A DNA stretch of 64,000 nucleotides from Hetaerina americana (taxonomy: Eukaryota > Arthropoda > Insecta > Odonata > Calopterygidae): assembly GCA_022747635.1 (NCBI GenBank), contig JAKTNV010000001.1:34284040-34348039 (forward strand), written 5' to 3'. Every line of letters starts with the position of its first letter. Within the stretch, counting starts at the first letter, position 1. Under the pieces are notes generated by a model that worked only from the letters and a program-made list of their open reading frames with translations, had not been told where the DNA came from and ran no database searches. This document shows positions 60,040-64,000 of the stretch, in pieces. A program made the translations under genes and the position numbers.

Positions 60040-62690
60040 TTTGAAGTGGAATTTAGTGGTCCATTATGAAGAACAATAGTAGAGATAAAAGCAGAACCGA
60101 CAAACTTTGTTATTATTCAGGTATACATGCCACCGAGCAACCATACGGAGGAAGAGGTAGATAGGATGTACAATCAGTTAGAGGACATAATTGCGTGAGT
60201 TCCTACAGGGAAACATTTGATAGTCATGGGGGATTGGAATGTGACGGTAGCCAAAGGAAGAGATGGTGATGAGGTGCGGGACTATGGTTTAGGCACAAGG
60301 AATGACTGCATGGAGAAAGCAGTGGAGTTCTGCAGGAGACAGGAGTTAGTCATCAGCAACACTTTGTTTAGACACCACAAAAGGCACAGGTATACATGGA
60401 AAATGCCAGGTGACTCAGAAAGGTATCAGTTAGATTATATTCTGGTTAGGCACAGGTTAAGGAACAGTGTGATAAATTCACAGAACTTCCCCGGAGTGGA
60501 TGCGGACTTTGACCACAATTTAGTTCTTAAGAAATGTACCCTCTGTTTCCAAAATATAAGGCAAGGGCGGCAGGTTAGAAAATGGGATGTAGAAGCATTA
60601 AATGGATTGACAAGGAAGGAGTACCAGCAGACTGCAGAAAAATATCATGGAGGATGGCAAAGAGCTAAGTACTATCAAAGATACATGGGAATGTATCAAG
60701 AAAGGGTTGTCTAAAGCCTCTAAAGACACTAATGGAACCATTAACGTGAAAAGGACTAGGAAACCATGGATCACGGATGAGATGATTACCAAGATGGATA
60801 AGAGGAGAAAATGGAAGAATGTAAACATCGAGTTAGGCAAAATTAAGTACAAAGAGTTAAACAATAAACGGGCAACAAATAAAGCAAAAGAAGAACGATG
60901 AAAGATGCAGTGCGAGGATATGGAAAGTTTGCAGAGGAAGGTTGAAATTGGTGCGCTGTACAGCAAAGTTGAATCTTAATTGGGAAGTAAGAAAGGAAGA
61001 TCAATGCTAACAGTTAGGGATAAGGCGGGTAAGGAATAGTTGACACAGGAATGATCCAGGAGAAATTGAAGGAGTATATAGAGGAACTGTATAGTAAAGA
61101 ATTTAGACCAGCAAAGTTAGACATAGAAAAGGAACATGACATAGAGGAAGATAACTTAGGTCCTTGACGATGAGATAGAAAGGGCATTGAGGGAAATGAA
61201 ACTAAATAAGGCCATGAGGGTGGATAACAGTCCTGCGGATCTACTGAAATGTTTAGGAAAATGTGGAAGGAAGATGCTACACAGTCTGATTCATAGTATC
61301 TATGAGGAAGGAATCTGGCCGGAAGACTGAGATCAGTTTTAGTTCCTATTCCGAAATAGGTAAAGGCTACATCTTGTGAGGACTACAGGACAATAAGTTT
61401 GATATCCGACGCAGCTAAAGTTGTTCTCAGGATCATAAACAGAAGGATAGAGAGTAGGGCAAATGATTACTTAGGGGATGACCAGTTTGGGTTTAGGAAG
61501 GGCAGAGGTACGCGTGATGCCATTGCAGTAATGAGATTATTAATCAAGAGGAATATAGATTACAACCAGGAGGTATTTGCCTGTTTCGTAGATATCGAAA
61601 AAGCATTTGATGGAGTGAATTGGGAAACATTGATGAGTATATTGAAGAAAATAGGAATAGATTGAAGGGACAGGAGGCTAATCTGCAACCTGTACATGTC
61701 TCCGACTGCTCAGGTGCAAGTGGGGAACGGGAAGTCAGGATGGGCAGTGTTAGGAAGAGGTGTAAGGCAGGGTTCCCCATTATCATCGATGCTGTTCAAC
61801 CTGTATGTAGAGGAAATGATTAAAGAGGCATGGGAAGAACTGGAGGTAGGAATGAAAGTGAGCGGGCAATTCGTAAAATCAGTAAGATTTGCTGATGACC
61901 AAGCTTTAGTTTGTCAGTCAGCCAAGTGGTTGCAAGCATTGCTGAGTGAATTGGAAATTCAGAGCGACAGGTATGGGATGAGAATCAATATTAATGAAAC
62001 GAAGGTTATGCGATTTTCCAGAAAGAAAAAGGCTAAGCTAAGCATTAAAATAGGAGGGCAAAGGCTAGAGCAGGTAGAACAGTTTACGTATCTTGGTAGT
62101 GTTTTGGACCAACACGGTCAAAGTAGTAGGGACGTAAGGAGAAGAATTGCATTAGGCAAAGAGGCTTTCACAAGGAGGAGGGAGTTGATGACAGGCACGT
62201 TGAGTATGGATATTAAGAAAAGACTCGTAAAAACTTTGATATGGAGCGTAGCTATGTACGGTGTGGAAACGTGGTCATTGAAGCAGGAGGATAGACGTAG
62301 ATTGGAGTCTTTTGAAATGTGGGTGTCCAGAAGAATGGAGAAGGTGAAATGGACTGAGAAGAAAACAAATGAGGAAGTACTTGGTATGGTAGGCAAAGGG
62401 ATGGGTTTGTTGGGAGAAATCCTATGGCGGCAGGAAAAGTGGATGAAGGGGGTATTGACCAGCAGTGGGATGTTAAAGACTGTAATTGAGGGGAGAATGT
62501 TAGGCAAACGAGGAAAGGGATGTTGGACGGGATGAAGGTCGGAAGAAAGTACTCGGAGATGAAAGGGACCTGATATAGAGTAGGATGGTGGATTTTGTGT
62601 TTTGTTAGGAGTCACAAATTATTTAATTAGTAATAATGTCCATCCAAGAACCTACCTTAACCGGTAGATTACCTAATAATATGAAGAACA
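60040..62690 (+). mobile_element. RTE-type LINE, 5'-truncated, EN and RT decayed
   Basis: The endonuclease is readable from about 60085 (FVIIQVYMPPSNHTEEEVDRM, VMGDWNVTVAKGRDG, RYTWKMPGDSERYQLDYILV, DADFDHNLVL) to 60700, and a linker follows to about 61180. RT: NRRIESRANDYLGDDQFGFRKGRG, CFVDIEKAFDGVNW (first catalytic Asp, about 61590), then a frame change, RGVRQGSPLSSMLFNLYVEEM, VRFADDQALVCQS (FADD, about 61885), FTYLGSVLDQHG and VETWSLKQEDRRRLESFEMW, to a stop at about 62535. Stops (for example near 60196) and frame changes make it dead. The 3' end is estimated near ACCTAATAATATGAAGAAC. Three older fragments of this type occur at 17930, 20680 and 24240 on the - strand. Confidence 0.8.
61696..62535 (+). 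pseudogene. RTE-type reverse transcriptase, main open segment
   Basis: The longest uninterrupted part of the LINE (279 codons) holds the catalytic FADD box and the complete C-terminal part. The preceding segment 61399-61665 holds the first catalytic Asp in another frame, so a frameshift near 61666-61695 separates two halves of the active site. The sequence level suggests moderate age. Confidence 0.75.
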
Positions 62691-64000
62691 ACAGATCATG
62701 TAAGAATTTAAATGAATATTGTTTCTAGTTTAGTATCATTGTTTAAAGTGTTGATTAAGATTCTTCCAAACTAATATGGCACAGTGTCATGTGTGCAAAG
62801 ATTAGGGAGTTAAAGCATAATATGACTTAGACACGGATTTCCCCAGAGGCAGCAAAATTTGATTTGACTTTTTTTTCTAGAAATAAAGCGTTACACTAGC
62901 AGCCTGGGAACATTCCCAGAATATAATTGCTTGGCTTAAGAGGGAAACTCTTTCCATCCCTACTATGTGCTATATATACCATAATAAGGGATTTTGCAGG
63001 CTATGTTGTTTGGTTTGTAAATCATATATAACCCAGCTGATATCCTCGGAATTGCCACGTAAATACTGTCAGATCAATTGAGGTTATTATTAATTTGAAT
63101 GTACAAAAATTGACTTATTTAGCCAACATGAAGTATATTTATGACAACCTTTATTTATATGATAGCCTTATTCGAAGGCAATTATAGTTAAACTAAGGAT
63201 AATATTTCATAAATATTAAGTTTAGGGGAATATTACAAGCAGTTACGTCTGAAAATGGCTTTAATGAGCAAACTAGACAACTGGCTACTTACATGAAACT
63301 ACTAAGTATTTGCTTAGTGTCATCATTGACTCTTGAATTGGCAAAGCTTATGCAGGAACAGTATAGGGCAACCCAAGCACACCACTTGAGCTAAAATTTG
63401 AGAGAAACATGTTTGATTTAAGAGCACCAATTACTTGCATTATATGATTTATGTAATCTTCAAAAATAGTCACCCGCATCATTAGCCCACACATGCTAAA
63501 GATCATTCCCAGGATATTCATGTAATCTGGAGTTAAATCCTCGCCCGGGGCTGTCTGAGAGGTCGGTGCTGGAGGTTTGTACCTGTTTGGGAGAGTAATT
63601 CATTCAGGGCCCAAAATAGGATGCTTTGAACTTGAGACGAGTACAGTGATATATTAGAATATATAAGACTAACCTATGCTCCTTGTCAGGTCTCCGAGGA
63701 TCAGCAGTTAAACTCATTGTGCGTTAAATAATTAGCAGTAGAACAATTCCTACCTTTCTCTCAATAACTTTGTTTCGCTTTGTTGCACTCAGTTTACCCA
63801 CTTTCATTTATTTTCTACCTGACTATTTAAAGCGTAGTGACCAACATTGGGTTTTTAAAAAATTATGTTTGGCTCCACTCAATACTTTAGTATACAATCG
63901 AATTCTGTCCGTAATCAGACGTAATGCGCGAAAGTATACGTTATCTTAAATTACTTTTATCGGCATTCCATTGGTACCACATTAATATTTTTATCTGAGC
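62691..64000. other. Nothing recognised
   Basis: AT-rich flank without a supported gene. A slightly GC-richer patch at 63535-63600 (TCGCCCGGGGCTGTCTGAGAGG) may be a SINE remnant, but I cannot place promoter boxes in it. Confidence 0.35.

Overview
This window is eukaryotic, AT-rich nuclear DNA. It holds intron-rich genes with GT-AG splice sites, an insect-type Ty3/gypsy element with a baculovirus-F-like env region, mariner elements, non-LTR retrotransposons (LINEs) and tRNA-derived SINEs. An insect, or at least an arthropod, fits best; I cannot name the species.

Four host genes are supported by exon reconstruction. (1) NAC-alpha (nascent polypeptide-associated complex alpha; + strand, 2622-7119; six coding exons, 213 aa), whose last intron uses a GC donor. 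(2) A nucleolin-like protein (- strand, 15716-13343; three coding exons, 399 aa): acidic region, one RRM, RGG tail. (3) A second small single-RRM, probably nucleolar protein (- strand, 29351-26036; three coding exons, about 220 aa). Its RRM is split by introns at the same positions and phases as gene 2, with a middle exon of exactly 136 nt in both, so the two look like a diverged duplicate pair. (4) AATF/Che-1/Bfr2 (+ strand, 30192-49887; eight coding exons, 493 aa), a ribosome-biogenesis factor divergently transcribed from gene 3 across about 840 bp. All four products belong to protein synthesis or ribosome assembly.

Much of the rest is transposon debris. 1-2260 holds a LINE tail and a SINE. 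7740-13340 holds SINE/LINE fragments. 17.9-20.9 kb is a nest of RTE-type and CR1/jockey-type LINE pieces on both strands. 23.0-25.3 kb has a decayed mariner next to a decayed RTE endonuclease region. A near-perfect 153-bp hairpin (25888-26040) lies at the stop codon of gene 3. AATF introns carry a SINE, three LINE pieces and a 1.3-kb mariner with both terminal repeats and its TA duplication.

At 51233-59965 (- strand) lies an 8.7-kb Ty3/gypsy element. It has an intact gag (three zinc knuckles), an intact 1450-codon pol without an AUG, a textbook -1 frameshift signal joining them (G GGA AAT, 7-nt spacer, 8-bp GC stem with 4-nt loop), a threefold 165-bp tandem repeat between protease and RT, and a broken env-like third region. 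The element is bounded by identical 29-bp direct repeats and a GTAT duplication, which would be an extraordinarily short LTR. A decayed RTE-type LINE (60.04-62.69 kb) follows. The last 1.3 kb shows nothing I can identify.
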